A stretch of 64,000 nt of DNA. It comes from Algiphilus sp022763315 (lineage in GTDB: Bacteria; Pseudomonadota; Gammaproteobacteria; Nevskiales; Nevskiaceae). Positions 44,801 to 52,042 of this stretch are shown piece by piece. The first letter of the stretch is position 1; every line of letters begins with the position of its first letter. The stretch lies in assembly GCF_965249985.1 (NCBI RefSeq), contig NZ_OZ252280.1; one strand, 5' to 3'. The position numbers and the translations under genes are program-made. The notes under the pieces were generated by a model, which did not search any database, was not told where the DNA came from, and worked only from the letters and a program-made list of their open reading frames with translations.

Positions 44801-45501
44801 TGGCGCTGGGCGATGCGGTCTCCCTCACCGGCTTCGGCCTGGATACACGGCTTGAGGGCTCGATCACCGTCATCGAAGCCCCCGGCAAGGTCACCCGCGG
44901 ACGCGGCGCCCTTACCCTGGAGGACGGGGAATACGAGGCCTATGGCCAAAAGCTGAGTATCCGCCGCGGTCGCATCGTCTTCGCCGGCGGGCCGGTCACC
45001 AGCCCCGGCCTCGACTTCGAGGCGGTGCGCACTCCGGACCCCGACGTGCTGGTCGGCGTGCGCGTGCGCGGCACCATCGAACAACCCCAGTTCCAGCTCT
45101 TCTCCGAGCCACCCATGGAACAGAATGCGCAGTTGAGCTGGCTGGTGCTCGCGCGCCCCCCGACCGAGATTGGCGAAGGCAGCGAGGAAAGCTCGGCACT
45201 GGCGGGAGCGGCGCTCGCGCTGGGACTGTCTGGCGGCGACTGGCTGGCGCAGCGCATCGGCAACCGGGTTGGCTTCGATGAAATTTCGATCGGCAGCGGC
45301 GATGGTGAGGACAGTTCCCAGGCGCAGTTCACCGTGGGCAAGTACATCGGCTCGCGACTCTATGTCAGCTACGGGGTGAGTCTGTTCCAGCCGGGCCAGA
45401 TCTTCAGGCTGCGCTATGACCTCGGCCGCGGCTTTGCGCTGCAGACCGAAACCGGCGTCGAAAGCGGCGGCGACCTGCTCTACACCCTGGAGCGCGACTA
45501 G
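41851..45501 (+). CDS. tamB: Translocation and assembly module protein TamB
   Basis: The 1216-residue AsmA-like protein has an N-terminal inner-membrane anchor (LLTVTLVLLVFLVGWLGL), a long repetitive beta-taco region that spans the periplasm, and the C-terminal DUF490 domain (GEYEAYGQKLSIRRGRIVF, GQIFRLRYDLGRGF). It forms a lipid-conducting bridge with TamA. GTG 41851 overlaps the tamA stop; ATG 41863 is the alternative. Its length is typical for the family. Confidence 0.95.
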   Translation: MRRFMTRMLNALQRLLRLGAQLLTVTLVLLVFLVGWLGLTTTGLRAALDLADTLAGEQFSVEGVEGRLLGSMSLRGLRIATPAAKVSIDTLRLAWVPGWIPGGTLYIKQIGVETVRVALQQTEATPTESAASEPLDVLIPFRVVLAELSVRDVQVEQAGETLPGLDALTLSAWAAGRRVQIEALSVELPDFGRYQMQAGLLLPKGAIEIEDLQLTGAGTLRLDGRIPLGSDAPLRAALDWEDLHWPAGAAPKDRLLTSPEGRLQIDGSLTQPTAQGQLTLHPSGSITIDAAWRGEQGFEAALQWNGLRDPLSLEAPVWRSAQGSLQASGQPDAWQARIAADASVRLASPDSDSATDTLPDMLPLSLQLDAEGGLEAATIRSLALDALNGRISGSGRAQWQPALSGEAQLQMAGIDPKALAPDFPGALSGRANARFAMPDGAPDVAFQLRLADSRLRGHALQLAVDGRAQGTRLRLKTLRAQSGRSRLEGSGTVTPPFDFNATLQSANLSELAPGISGEAGLGLSLKGPMDALRLQLKGEVHELQAAGTRVSEARVDADVTLNGPMRADIGAEGIYDTRGDALLLSEATLALRGRIDDHTLRVDARTPQWQAETQLSGALDQERLQWSGRLDTLRLDPSGIGLAAWTLRDRVPLRASAEQAAVDGLCLESADTGALCLDANWDAGDLRATLALEAFRLATLRPFLPPGMELEGGVRGDAELAMKDGALTRADSRFALEQGEVRAPEQAPLRFGPGAIETGIGDDGALVARIGLPLAAGALNGEVRLEPQAEGSLGGQLNLALPSLDFLPLFTPEVTEASGSLNARVLLDGTVSAPDWQLEARLDNGTLALFTPGLTLEDISATVRTRDDQRLELAFSAASGGGTIKGDGTAELQADPLRAELRIQGKDFQAANLPEAQAWISPDLTVRLEKTLNITGRVDIPRAIIEPEKFSSSGGVTPSADQVFIEDDDQVVGQGLPVNAEVTVALGDAVSLTGFGLDTRLEGSITVIEAPGKVTRGRGALTLEDGEYEAYGQKLSIRRGRIVFAGGPVTSPGLDFEAVRTPDPDVLVGVRVRGTIEQPQFQLFSEPPMEQNAQLSWLVLARPPTEIGEGSEESSALAGAALALGLSGGDWLAQRIGNRVGFDEISIGSGDGEDSSQAQFTVGKYIGSRLYVSYGVSLFQPGQIFRLRYDLGRGFALQTETGVESGGDLLYTLERD

Positions 45502-45554
45502 GGAGGCAGCGCAGTGACGGCGTTCAGCGAGTCGCTGGCGGCTGTGCGCGGCCG

Positions 45555-45878
45555 CTATTCGCGCCGGCCGCCTTGTGATGCGCCCGCGCTTTGGGCCGCT
45601 CCCGCGTCTGCAGCATCGGAGGGCGATGCGTCTCCCTGCTCCTGGTCGGCCACGTAGCCCTGCGCACGCAGCGTCTCCTCAATGTCGTCGTGCAAGCGGC
45701 TGTCCTCGCGCAGGCGGCGCAGCACCTCCTCTGCCATGCGTTGCTCCATTTCCTGGCGCAATCGGTCGTGAATGCGCGCCTGCACCCGACGACGAGCGCG
45801 CACCCAGGCGACACCGAAGCCGATGGCGAAGCACAGCATGGAGGCGATGAAAAGCAGGGCGCCGGTTCCAGTGCTCAT
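45555..45878 (-). CDS. Small membrane-anchored coiled-coil protein, unknown function
   Basis: The 107-residue protein has one N-terminal membrane helix (ALLFIASMLCFAIGFGVAWV), then a charged helix likely to form a coiled coil (RRRVQARIHDRLRQEMEQRM, then AEEVLRRLRED) and a disordered Ala/Ser/Gly tail. It lies downstream of the DUF445 gene on the same strand, with a hairpin (45896-45920) in the gap. No family is recognised. Confidence 0.6.
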   Translation of the reverse strand: MSTGTGALLFIASMLCFAIGFGVAWVRARRRVQARIHDRLRQEMEQRMAEEVLRRLREDSRLHDDIEETLRAQGYVADQEQGDASPSDAADAGAAQSAGASQGGRRE

Positions 45879-45895
45879 GCTGCGCGCCCCGTTGC

Positions 45896-45920
45896 CCCCG
45901 TGTGTTTGGAAAGCACGGGG
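45896..45920 (-). terminator. Hairpin after the DUF445 gene
   Basis: A 7-bp stem (CCCCGTG / CACGGGG, 11-base loop) begins 4 nt past the DUF445 stop. No T run follows, so it could be an attenuator or processing site ahead of the 107-residue gene. Confidence 0.35.
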
Positions 45921-45923
45921 AAA

Positions 45924-47249
45924 TCAGCCCAGGCCGCTCGCGCTCAACCACTGCACAGCGGACTGCGCCGCTGCGGCAGCGCCCTCTTCGCCTTCCCAGA
46001 TGCCCATTTCGTCGCCGAAAAGCACGACCAGCTGGAAGATGCCGACCATCATGCCCAGCGCGGCGCCGACCGCGATCAGAATCCATTCGTCCTGCTCGAA
46101 AGCGGGGCGTAGCATGCCTTCGAAGTCGCGTGGCGGCAGGCCCGCCAGGCGCGTCGACAGCGTGTTCTCGAGATCCAGCGCGTCGTTGGCGTAGTGCTCG
46201 ATGTGATGCAGCGCGTCGGGTAGTGCGTCGATGATCTGGGTGACCGCACTGGCCTTCATCTGACGATAGGCCTGCGTACCCACGGTGAAGGTGACGAAGG
46301 GCTTGGCCACACTGGTCTGCTCGTCGATGGTGCGCTGCACGTGCCGGCCGATGGTGGTGAAGACCTTGTCGGAATAGGGGCCTTTGAGAATGGCTTCGAT
46401 GATGTTGGCGGGCGTCAGCACCTGCGCCGCGACCAGCTTGCCGAAGTCGCGCGCGACTTCCTCCTGCCGCTTCATGAACAGACCCTGGATGCGGAAAGGT
46501 CCTACACGCACGATCTCCTTCGGGTTGAAGATCATCTGCAGCGCAATCCAGTTGGTGGCGTACCCCACCGCCAGGCCGAAAGCCGGCAGCAACCACCATT
46601 CCTGATAGAAGACCCAGACGCCCATCTGGAGGACGCCGAACAAACCGCCGAAATAGATACCAGAGCGGGCAATGAACTTGAACTCGGCGTGGCCGACTTC
46701 GGCGAAGATCTGATTGAGGAGGGCCTTGTCCTTGGTCAGATTGGTGATGACCATGTCCTTGAGATCGTACATCTGATTGATGTTGGTCTTGATCTCTTCC
46801 ATGATCTCGCTGATCACGCTGGGCATCTCGGACTTCACGCGCTTGTAGATCTGGCGCTTGACGACCTGCGGCAGCGATTCCCACAAGGTGGGCTGATGCT
46901 CGCCCATGACCTTATCGACGATGTCCTCGATCATCGCGTTAAGCGGCCCGTCCAGTTCGCCGGCGATACGCTCGGCATCCAGCCGCGCGAACATCTCTTC
47001 CTGCGTAATCAGATGCTTGGTGATGGTATCCACGCACACCGACGCCATATGCGCGGCCCGGCGCGGGATGATGCCCTGCCAGCCGAGGATGTTCGGCCAG
47101 TTCTTGACCTTGATGCCCAAGAATTCCACCGGGTGGAACATCATGTAGATCGCCACCACGTTGGTGCCATAACCGACGATGGCGCTGATGACGGGCATCG
47201 ACAGATATACCCAGGGGTTGGCCAGAAAGTCAGCGATTCCGGATTCCAT
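45924..47249 (-). CDS. DUF445 family membrane protein
   Basis: The 441-residue protein has membrane segments at the N-terminus (VYLSMPVISAIVGYGTNVVA), in the middle (GIYFGGLFGVLQMGVWVFYQ) and at the C-terminus (ILIAVGAALGMMVGIFQLVV), separated by long helical domains. The repeated G-Y-x-T-N element (GYGTNVVAIYMMF and GYATNWIALQMIF, each followed by a P) is the DUF445 signature and reflects an internal duplication. The function is not established. It follows the DUF4393-like gene by 105 nt and is probably in its operon. Confidence 0.88.
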   Translation of the reverse strand: MESGIADFLANPWVYLSMPVISAIVGYGTNVVAIYMMFHPVEFLGIKVKNWPNILGWQGIIPRRAAHMASVCVDTITKHLITQEEMFARLDAERIAGELDGPLNAMIEDIVDKVMGEHQPTLWESLPQVVKRQIYKRVKSEMPSVISEIMEEIKTNINQMYDLKDMVITNLTKDKALLNQIFAEVGHAEFKFIARSGIYFGGLFGVLQMGVWVFYQEWWLLPAFGLAVGYATNWIALQMIFNPKEIVRVGPFRIQGLFMKRQEEVARDFGKLVAAQVLTPANIIEAILKGPYSDKVFTTIGRHVQRTIDEQTSVAKPFVTFTVGTQAYRQMKASAVTQIIDALPDALHHIEHYANDALDLENTLSTRLAGLPPRDFEGMLRPAFEQDEWILIAVGAALGMMVGIFQLVVLFGDEMGIWEGEEGAAAAAQSAVQWLSASGLG

Positions 47250-47354
47250 AGTGTCTCTTCAATCGTTTTCAGGCGGTGGGGCCGCCCTCCCTTTTGTTGT
47301 GTCGCGCGTCGCGCCACGGGCTCCCGGCGGGCGCGCGTCTCCCGTTGCCTGGGC

Positions 47355-48089
47355 TCAGCGCCGCATTTCCGCTTCCTGGCCGAGAGCGCACAGCCGCGCG
47401 CCCAAGGACGTAATCACCACGCTGAAGCGCTGGATGCGCGGCCGCAGACGCAGCGTCTCCTCGATATGCCGTGCCGCCTCGCGCACCCGCTCTTCGCTTT
47501 CCAGCATGGCGTAGCGATCACCGGCATCGCGGTCTTCCGGCGCGGTGTGAACCAATCCAAGGGCAAGCAGATGCGTCAAGTAGTGGGGGACGCATTCCGA
47601 CAGCATGACGCCGGCGTCCGCGCCGACGCGGCTCATGTTGGCCAGGACGGGGGCGCTGTCTCGACCAACCAAGGAGGTGGCGATCACATGACAGGCGGGA
47701 ACCGGCTGACCATCGGAGAGTGCGGACAGGATGCGCGCCTCATCACAACTGAGATGCTCGACCAGCCGCCCCAGTAGTTCGATCTCCGCGCTTTCGCGCC
47801 GCTGATCCAAGGACTGCTCGAGCAGTTGCTGAAAAGCTGCCCCGGGGTCGCGTGCGGACTGCAGGGCGGCACTGGCCGCCGCTAGCGGTTGCGACGCCTT
47901 GCCAATGGCATCGTCCAACCCATCCAGCTTGCGCTTCAGCCCCTGCAATAGGCGGGATTCGGCGTATTGCGCCTGGCGGCGAGCGAAGGCGGCAAAGGGG
48001 ATGGATTCCATCAGTCGCGCGAAGTCCATGTCCTCCTCCGGCGTACCCCCTTCCGCCGACGCATCGTCGTGCCGTTGCTCCTCCTCCAA
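47355..48089 (-). CDS. DUF4393/Abi-alpha-like protein
   Basis: The 244-residue soluble protein has LLEQSLDQRRESAEIELLGR followed by LVEHLSCDEARILSALSDG and a C-terminal segment SVVITSLGARLCALG, which fits DUF4393 (Abi-alpha) proteins, in which the C-terminal half senses or binds an unknown ligand. The start is TTG at 48089, supported by a strong AAGGAGG six nt upstream. The gene is divergent from the 48312-49997 pair; two palindromes lie between. The family assignment is moderate. Confidence 0.62.
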   Translation of the reverse strand: MEEEQRHDDASAEGGTPEEDMDFARLMESIPFAAFARRQAQYAESRLLQGLKRKLDGLDDAIGKASQPLAAASAALQSARDPGAAFQQLLEQSLDQRRESAEIELLGRLVEHLSCDEARILSALSDGQPVPACHVIATSLVGRDSAPVLANMSRVGADAGVMLSECVPHYLTHLLALGLVHTAPEDRDAGDRYAMLESEERVREAARHIEETLRLRPRIQRFSVVITSLGARLCALGQEAEMRR

Positions 48090-48131
48090 CGCACCCTCCT
48101 TGAGGCGCCCATGCTGGCGCTCATTATTGTT

Positions 48132-48147
48132 GTGACCTGATGGTCAC
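48132..48147. promoter_or_regulatory. 16-bp perfect palindrome between divergent genes
   Basis: GTGACC-TGAT-GGTCAC lies 43 bp from the TTG start of the DUF4393-like gene, in the divergent promoter region. It looks like a dimeric-regulator site. The half-sites TGTGA..TCACT are like CRP sites but spaced 8 bp, not 6 bp. Confidence 0.45.
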
Positions 48148-48189
48148 TTGTTGCTACGATACCGCTGGCTGTACGGTAAGATCAATCCT

Positions 48190-48216
48190 CGGATGATGGC
48201 ATCATGCCATTATCCG
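48190..48216. promoter_or_regulatory. 27-bp near-perfect palindrome
   Basis: CGGATGATGGCAT-C-ATGCCATTATCCG has 13-base arms with a single G/T mismatch around one central base. It lies 96 bp before the GTG start of the 71-residue gene. With almost no loop it is a better operator than hairpin. Confidence 0.45.
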
Positions 48217-48311
48217 ACGTGATTAATACTTCAATCGAAGGCAACATCGTCTGGCGTCGCTGTCTCCAGCTTCATTGCGACCAAGAACGATGGATCTAGG
48301 GGAGAGAGACC

Positions 48312-48527
48312 GTGGAATCAGCCAAGCAACAACTGGAAGCTTGCCTGCACGCAGAGGGCAATATCGACTTCCTCGATTACGCCGATGCCGAAGCAGTGCA
48401 GGCAATGGCGGAGCGCGTGGAGGCCACTGTGACACAGGCGCGCGCCGAACTTGATGCCGAGATCGCGCATCGTCCAGAGCGTTTGCCCGCTTTTCTGCGC
48501 GGCATCGTCCGCTCCATCCTGCACTGA
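48312..48527 (+). CDS. Small hypothetical protein
   Basis: The 71-residue acidic helical protein (ESAKQQLEACLHAEG, ADAEAVQAMAERVEATVTQA) starts at GTG 48312 behind a purine-rich AGGGGAGAGAG. It precedes the 486-residue gene by 9 nt and is surely cotranscribed with it. No family is recognised. Confidence 0.6.
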   Translation: MESAKQQLEACLHAEGNIDFLDYADAEAVQAMAERVEATVTQARAELDAEIAHRPERLPAFLRGIVRSILH

Positions 48528-48536
48528 GGGGGCCAC

Positions 48537-49997
48537 ATGGCGGATGTCCACACCCTGGAACTGACGCGCCGCGCCGAGATTGGCAAGCTTGCGGCCCTGC
48601 TCAATGTCAGCCCGGAGAGGCTCGCGCCACTCGGTGAGGCATCGAGCGCCGACGAATTGCAGCGGCTGCGGCGGCGCATCAACAAGACGCTCTTTGACGA
48701 GAAGCGGGACCGCTTCATCCGCCTGGAGCGCGTGACGCGCATGCTGCCGGCGGGCTATCTGGCGCGTCTAGCGATGCACAGTTTCGGCCCCCTGCTCAGC
48801 GCTCGGGTCGTTGCGGAAATGCATCCCTTGCGGGCACGCAATATCGCTCGCCACGTGACACCCGCCTTCGTCGCGGATGTCGCGCCGCTGATCGACCCCG
48901 AGAAGGTGGAGCAATTGATTCCCCGCCTGCCCCTTGACCTCGTCAAGGAGACCGCTTTGCTCTTGGTCGAGCGCAAGGACTACGTCACCATGGGCCGCTT
49001 TGGTGATGCCCTCTCCGCGCAGCAGCTCCGCGCCGTCATCGGCGCTATCGACGACGACACCGCGCTCTTGCAGACGGCCTTCTTCATTGAGCGCCGGGAG
49101 CAGCTCGGACGCATCGTGCACAACATCGACAATGCGCGCATCGCACGCATCATGCGTCGCGGCACCGAAGCGAACATGCTGCCGCAGGCGCTGTTCATCA
49201 TCGACCACGTCACCGATGAATTGAAGGGCCGGCTCGCCGACATCATGGGTGAGCAGAGCGAAGACACGCTCAACACGCTGGTGTCCGTGGCGGAAGAACA
49301 GCGACTGTGGGGCCCGATTCTGCGAGGGCTTTCGCATATTCACCCGCGCTATCGGCGCAAGATCGTCAACCTGCCCAAGGTGAAGGACGAACAGTTGCTC
49401 GGCGATCTCGTCCGCGCCGCTTATGAGGAGGGTCTGCTGGCGGTGGCATTGCCGCTGGCGCGCGTCATGCGCCCGGACTACAAGCGCGTCGTTGCACACG
49501 CTGCCCTGAAACAGGGCGCCGAGGTCGCCGAAGCCGCGCTGGAGGCCGCCCACAGCGCCGGCGAATGGAGCACCCTGCTCGACCTCGCCCGCTACGCGGA
49601 CGAAAGCGAGCGCGCCCTGCTCGCCACACTGCGCGTGTTGCGTCGGCCGGAGGCCATGGAGGCGCTGCTCGAAGCCCTCAACAGCGACGCCGCTGCCGAC
49701 ATGCTGCTCGACGTGGTCGGGCGCATGGATGAGGACGCCCAGCGCACGGTGGCGCACATCCTTGCTGCCGAAGGCGGCGCACTGCTCGAACATCTGCTCG
49801 ACCTGGCCGGCGGCCTGCATGAACGCTGGGGGACGGTCGCGTGCATCATCGCCCAGCTGGATGGCGCTGCGCTGGAGGATGCCGGTCGCGTGCTGCGCCG
49901 ACGTAGCGACGCCGAGGTAGCCGCGCTGCGCGACGGTGCAAAGCGGGAGAAAATCTGGAATGCGCTCGCGCCGCAGTTGGAGCTAGCCACCACCTGA
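48537..49997 (+). CDS. Large all-helical protein, unknown function
   Basis: The 486-residue protein is cytoplasmic by appearance and built of repeated amphipathic helices: an N-terminal basic region (RRRINKTLFDEKRDRFIRLE), then HEAT-like or DUF2336-like repeats such as ARNIARHVTPAFVADVAPLI and FGDALSAQQLRAVIGAI. No catalytic motif or membrane segment is seen. GAGGGGG lies just ahead of the ATG. It forms a unit with the 71-residue gene and is divergent from the DUF4393/DUF445 unit. I cannot assign a family with confidence. Confidence 0.65.
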   Translation: MADVHTLELTRRAEIGKLAALLNVSPERLAPLGEASSADELQRLRRRINKTLFDEKRDRFIRLERVTRMLPAGYLARLAMHSFGPLLSARVVAEMHPLRARNIARHVTPAFVADVAPLIDPEKVEQLIPRLPLDLVKETALLLVERKDYVTMGRFGDALSAQQLRAVIGAIDDDTALLQTAFFIERREQLGRIVHNIDNARIARIMRRGTEANMLPQALFIIDHVTDELKGRLADIMGEQSEDTLNTLVSVAEEQRLWGPILRGLSHIHPRYRRKIVNLPKVKDEQLLGDLVRAAYEEGLLAVALPLARVMRPDYKRVVAHAALKQGAEVAEAALEAAHSAGEWSTLLDLARYADESERALLATLRVLRRPEAMEALLEALNSDAAADMLLDVVGRMDEDAQRTVAHILAAEGGALLEHLLDLAGGLHERWGTVACIIAQLDGAALEDAGRVLRRRSDAEVAALRDGAKREKIWNALAPQLELATT

Positions 49998-50189
49998 GCG
50001 GGGAAAACCCGCGGGCATGTGGACGCGGATCGACCGCTACGGTACTGGATCGCGCTTGGCCAAAACACCGCATGTCATTGCCGAGAGGACCGCACCGGTT
50101 GACTTGATCCGCCCCGAGGCGGGATCGTCCGCCCTGCATTTCAGAGCGCGATCACTCTTGCGCAGCGGACAACGCACGTCGCCATCCAC

Positions 50190-50216
50190 AAAAAAGGGGC
50201 GCCCGAAGGCGCCCCT
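50190..50216 (-). terminator. Intrinsic terminator of the beta-structured lipoprotein gene
   Basis: On the minus strand an 8-bp stem GGGGCGCC/GGCGCCCC with a TTCG loop is followed directly by six T. It lies 29 nt past the stop at 50245. Confidence 0.85.
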
Positions 50217-50244
50217 CTTACTACCTACCGCTGTGTAGCCGTGC

Positions 50245-51825
50245 TTACTCGGTAGCTTCGACGTCGATGTCGTCAACCAGCGCACCAGCGCTGCAGTTGA
50301 ACAGCACGTCGCCGTAGAGCAGCGTTTCGTCGAGCTCGTCGTCAACGTCGAGGCAGCCGTCACCGAAGGCACCGTTGTTGATGACGGTGTCGTCGCCATA
50401 GGCCGAACGATAGACCTGACCACCAAAGCCTTCGCGGTGCAGGGCGGCTTCCGTACCGCCTTCGTTGCCGTTGTTGCCCAGGATGGTGATGTTGGCCAGG
50501 ATCGGCTGGGTCTTCGGCAGCACGCCGAAGTTGTCGCCGTTGCTGTCGGACTCGATACCGCGGTCACCGAAGTTGGCGCCCTGGATGACGAGCACGTTCT
50601 GGACGATACCCTGGTAGCCGAGGTCCATATCGAGGGAGTCGTCGGTGACGCCCTGGATGACGGCGTAGCGCACGTTGGCGGCGCCGCCGAACCACTCGAT
50701 ACCGTCGTCGTCGGAGTTCGTAATCTGGACGTACTCGATGGTCGTACCCGAGCCGGAGGCTTCGATGGTCAGACCCTGCACTTCCTCGTCCGGACGGAAG
50801 GCTTCGCCGGTTTCGGCCAGGACGACGTAGCGCAGCGTACCGCTGGAATCGCTGTTGTCGGTACCACCGAACCAACGCGTCACACCATCCGGAACCGCTT
50901 CGGTGGTGGTCTGGTCGTTGTCGTCACCGTTGTTGATCTCACCGTAGCCGGAGAGCACGAGGCTGCCCCAGAGACCGCGGCCGTCGAGATCGGTGACGTC
51001 GTTCTGGATGGCACCGCTTTCGAACTCCACCGCACCGAAGATGATCGGCAGCGCTTCCGTGCCATTCGCGCTGATCGTCGAGCCACGCGTGATGACCAGC
51101 GACGGCGTGGTTCCGGTATCAGCCATGATCTGCGTACCGGCTTCGATGGTGAGCACGTCGTTACGGACGGTGCTGGGATCAAAGGCAGGCTCCACATCGC
51201 CGTTACCGACCTGCACGGTGCCGTCGAGCACGTAGATGTGGTCGTTGGTGAGCGTGAAATCACCGTCGAGATCGCCATCTGTAATGACGCAGACGGGGAA
51301 GGTCACGCCGAACACGTCGGTGGTGCCACCATCAGCCAGACCGGCGGCGATGTTGGCGCAGTTGCTGGCGGCCGCCGGGGTCAGCGTGCCACCAGTGATC
51401 TCGGCCTGCAGCGGGTGGAAGTCACCGCCGGGCAGATTGCCATCGATGCCAGACTGACGGATCGTCCAGTTGGCCCAGAACGGCGTGCCACTCGGAGCGA
51501 CCGCACCGAAGTAGTCCTCCGGCGTGACAGAATTGCCGGCCGGCGTGGTGAACGGGCCGTCGAAGTCGCTGTTGGTGTTGCTGGCGGAGGAAATCGCGAG
51601 GGTATTGGCGTCGATGGTGAAGTTCTCGACCGATACGTCGTAACGGTCGCTCTGGCTGAATTGCTGCTGGAAGACGATGGGCTCGCCGCCGTTACCACCA
51701 TTGCCACCGTTACCGCCGTTGCCACCGTTACCGCCGCTGTTACCGCCACCGCCACCGCCACCACAGGCGGCGAGGCCGAAGCCAGCAACAATAGCAAGCG
51801 CAATCGCGCTCTTCGCATTCTGCAT
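50245..51825 (-). CDS. Surface lipoprotein with predicted beta-helix, PhoB-box controlled
   Basis: The 526-residue protein has a lipoprotein signal (AIVAGFGLAAC, modified Cys22), a Gly/Asn linker made of (GGN)n repeats, and a long domain rich in Gly, Asp, Asn and Thr with short beta repeats (TIEAGTQIMADTG, GRGLWGSLVLSGYGEINNG, TIEYVQITNSDDDGIEWFGG) typical of right-handed beta-helices. Asp-rich turns may bind calcium. The start ATG has GGAGAG six nt upstream. Three PhoB-type heptamers lie 75-103 bp upstream of the start, and a terminator follows the gene. It stands directly downstream of the TonB-dependent receptor gene, so I infer an outer-membrane partner of that receptor, perhaps for substrate capture. 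No enzyme motif is seen. Confidence 0.78.
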   Translation of the reverse strand: MQNAKSAIALAIVAGFGLAACGGGGGGGNSGGNGGNGGNGGNGGNGGEPIVFQQQFSQSDRYDVSVENFTIDANTLAISSASNTNSDFDGPFTTPAGNSVTPEDYFGAVAPSGTPFWANWTIRQSGIDGNLPGGDFHPLQAEITGGTLTPAAASNCANIAAGLADGGTTDVFGVTFPVCVITDGDLDGDFTLTNDHIYVLDGTVQVGNGDVEPAFDPSTVRNDVLTIEAGTQIMADTGTTPSLVITRGSTISANGTEALPIIFGAVEFESGAIQNDVTDLDGRGLWGSLVLSGYGEINNGDDNDQTTTEAVPDGVTRWFGGTDNSDSSGTLRYVVLAETGEAFRPDEEVQGLTIEASGSGTTIEYVQITNSDDDGIEWFGGAANVRYAVIQGVTDDSLDMDLGYQGIVQNVLVIQGANFGDRGIESDSNGDNFGVLPKTQPILANITILGNNGNEGGTEAALHREGFGGQVYRSAYGDDTVINNGAFGDGCLDVDDELDETLLYGDVLFNCSAGALVDDIDVEATE

Positions 51826-51899
51826 AGTGCTCTCCATAGGAAGTCGCATGAGGACCGACAAATGTGGTGCGGAAGCTACGGGAGTCCCATTGCACGAAG

Positions 51900-51928
51900 A
51901 CGACAGTTGCGTGACAGAAAAATGACAG
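51900..51928 (-). promoter_or_regulatory. Pho box (three heptamers) of the lipoprotein gene
   Basis: The minus strand reads CTGTCAT-TTTT-CTGTCAC-GCAA-CTGTCGT: three heptamers in exact 11-bp steps. The first two form an 18-bp site that matches the PhoB consensus CTGTCAT-N4-CTGTCAC almost perfectly. It is the clearest regulatory site in the window. Confidence 0.85.
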
Positions 51929-51961
51929 TCCGGGGCCTCGTTCTCGGAGTCCTGAACGACG

Positions 51962-51992
51962 AAGGCCCGGCTCCTTGAAAGAGCCGGGCCTT
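51962..51992 (-). terminator. Hairpin between receptor and lipoprotein genes
   Basis: A 12-bp stem (AAGGCCCGGCTC / GAGCCGGGCCTT, 7-base loop) lies 51 nt after the receptor stop and just before the Pho box. The T tract is poor. It probably ends the seven-gene operon so that the lipoprotein gene uses its own promoter. Confidence 0.65.
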
Positions 51993-52042
51993 CTGTCAAA
52001 ACTCGGGACAACGGACGTGGTTGCCGCTGGCTGGCAGCCTGT

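Noticed and set aside
47250..47777. Plus-strand continuation of the frame 46341-47777
   Set aside because: Antisense to DUF445 and DUF4393-like genes; no motif or start signal.
48131..48148. CRP/Vfr binding site
   Set aside because: TGTGA and TCACT half-sites are separated by 8 bp; CRP-type sites have 6 bp. It is reported only as an unassigned palindrome.
51690..51750. CRISPR-like or minisatellite array
   Set aside because: The short GC-rich repeats are in frame and encode the Gly-Gly-Asn linker; there are no spacers.
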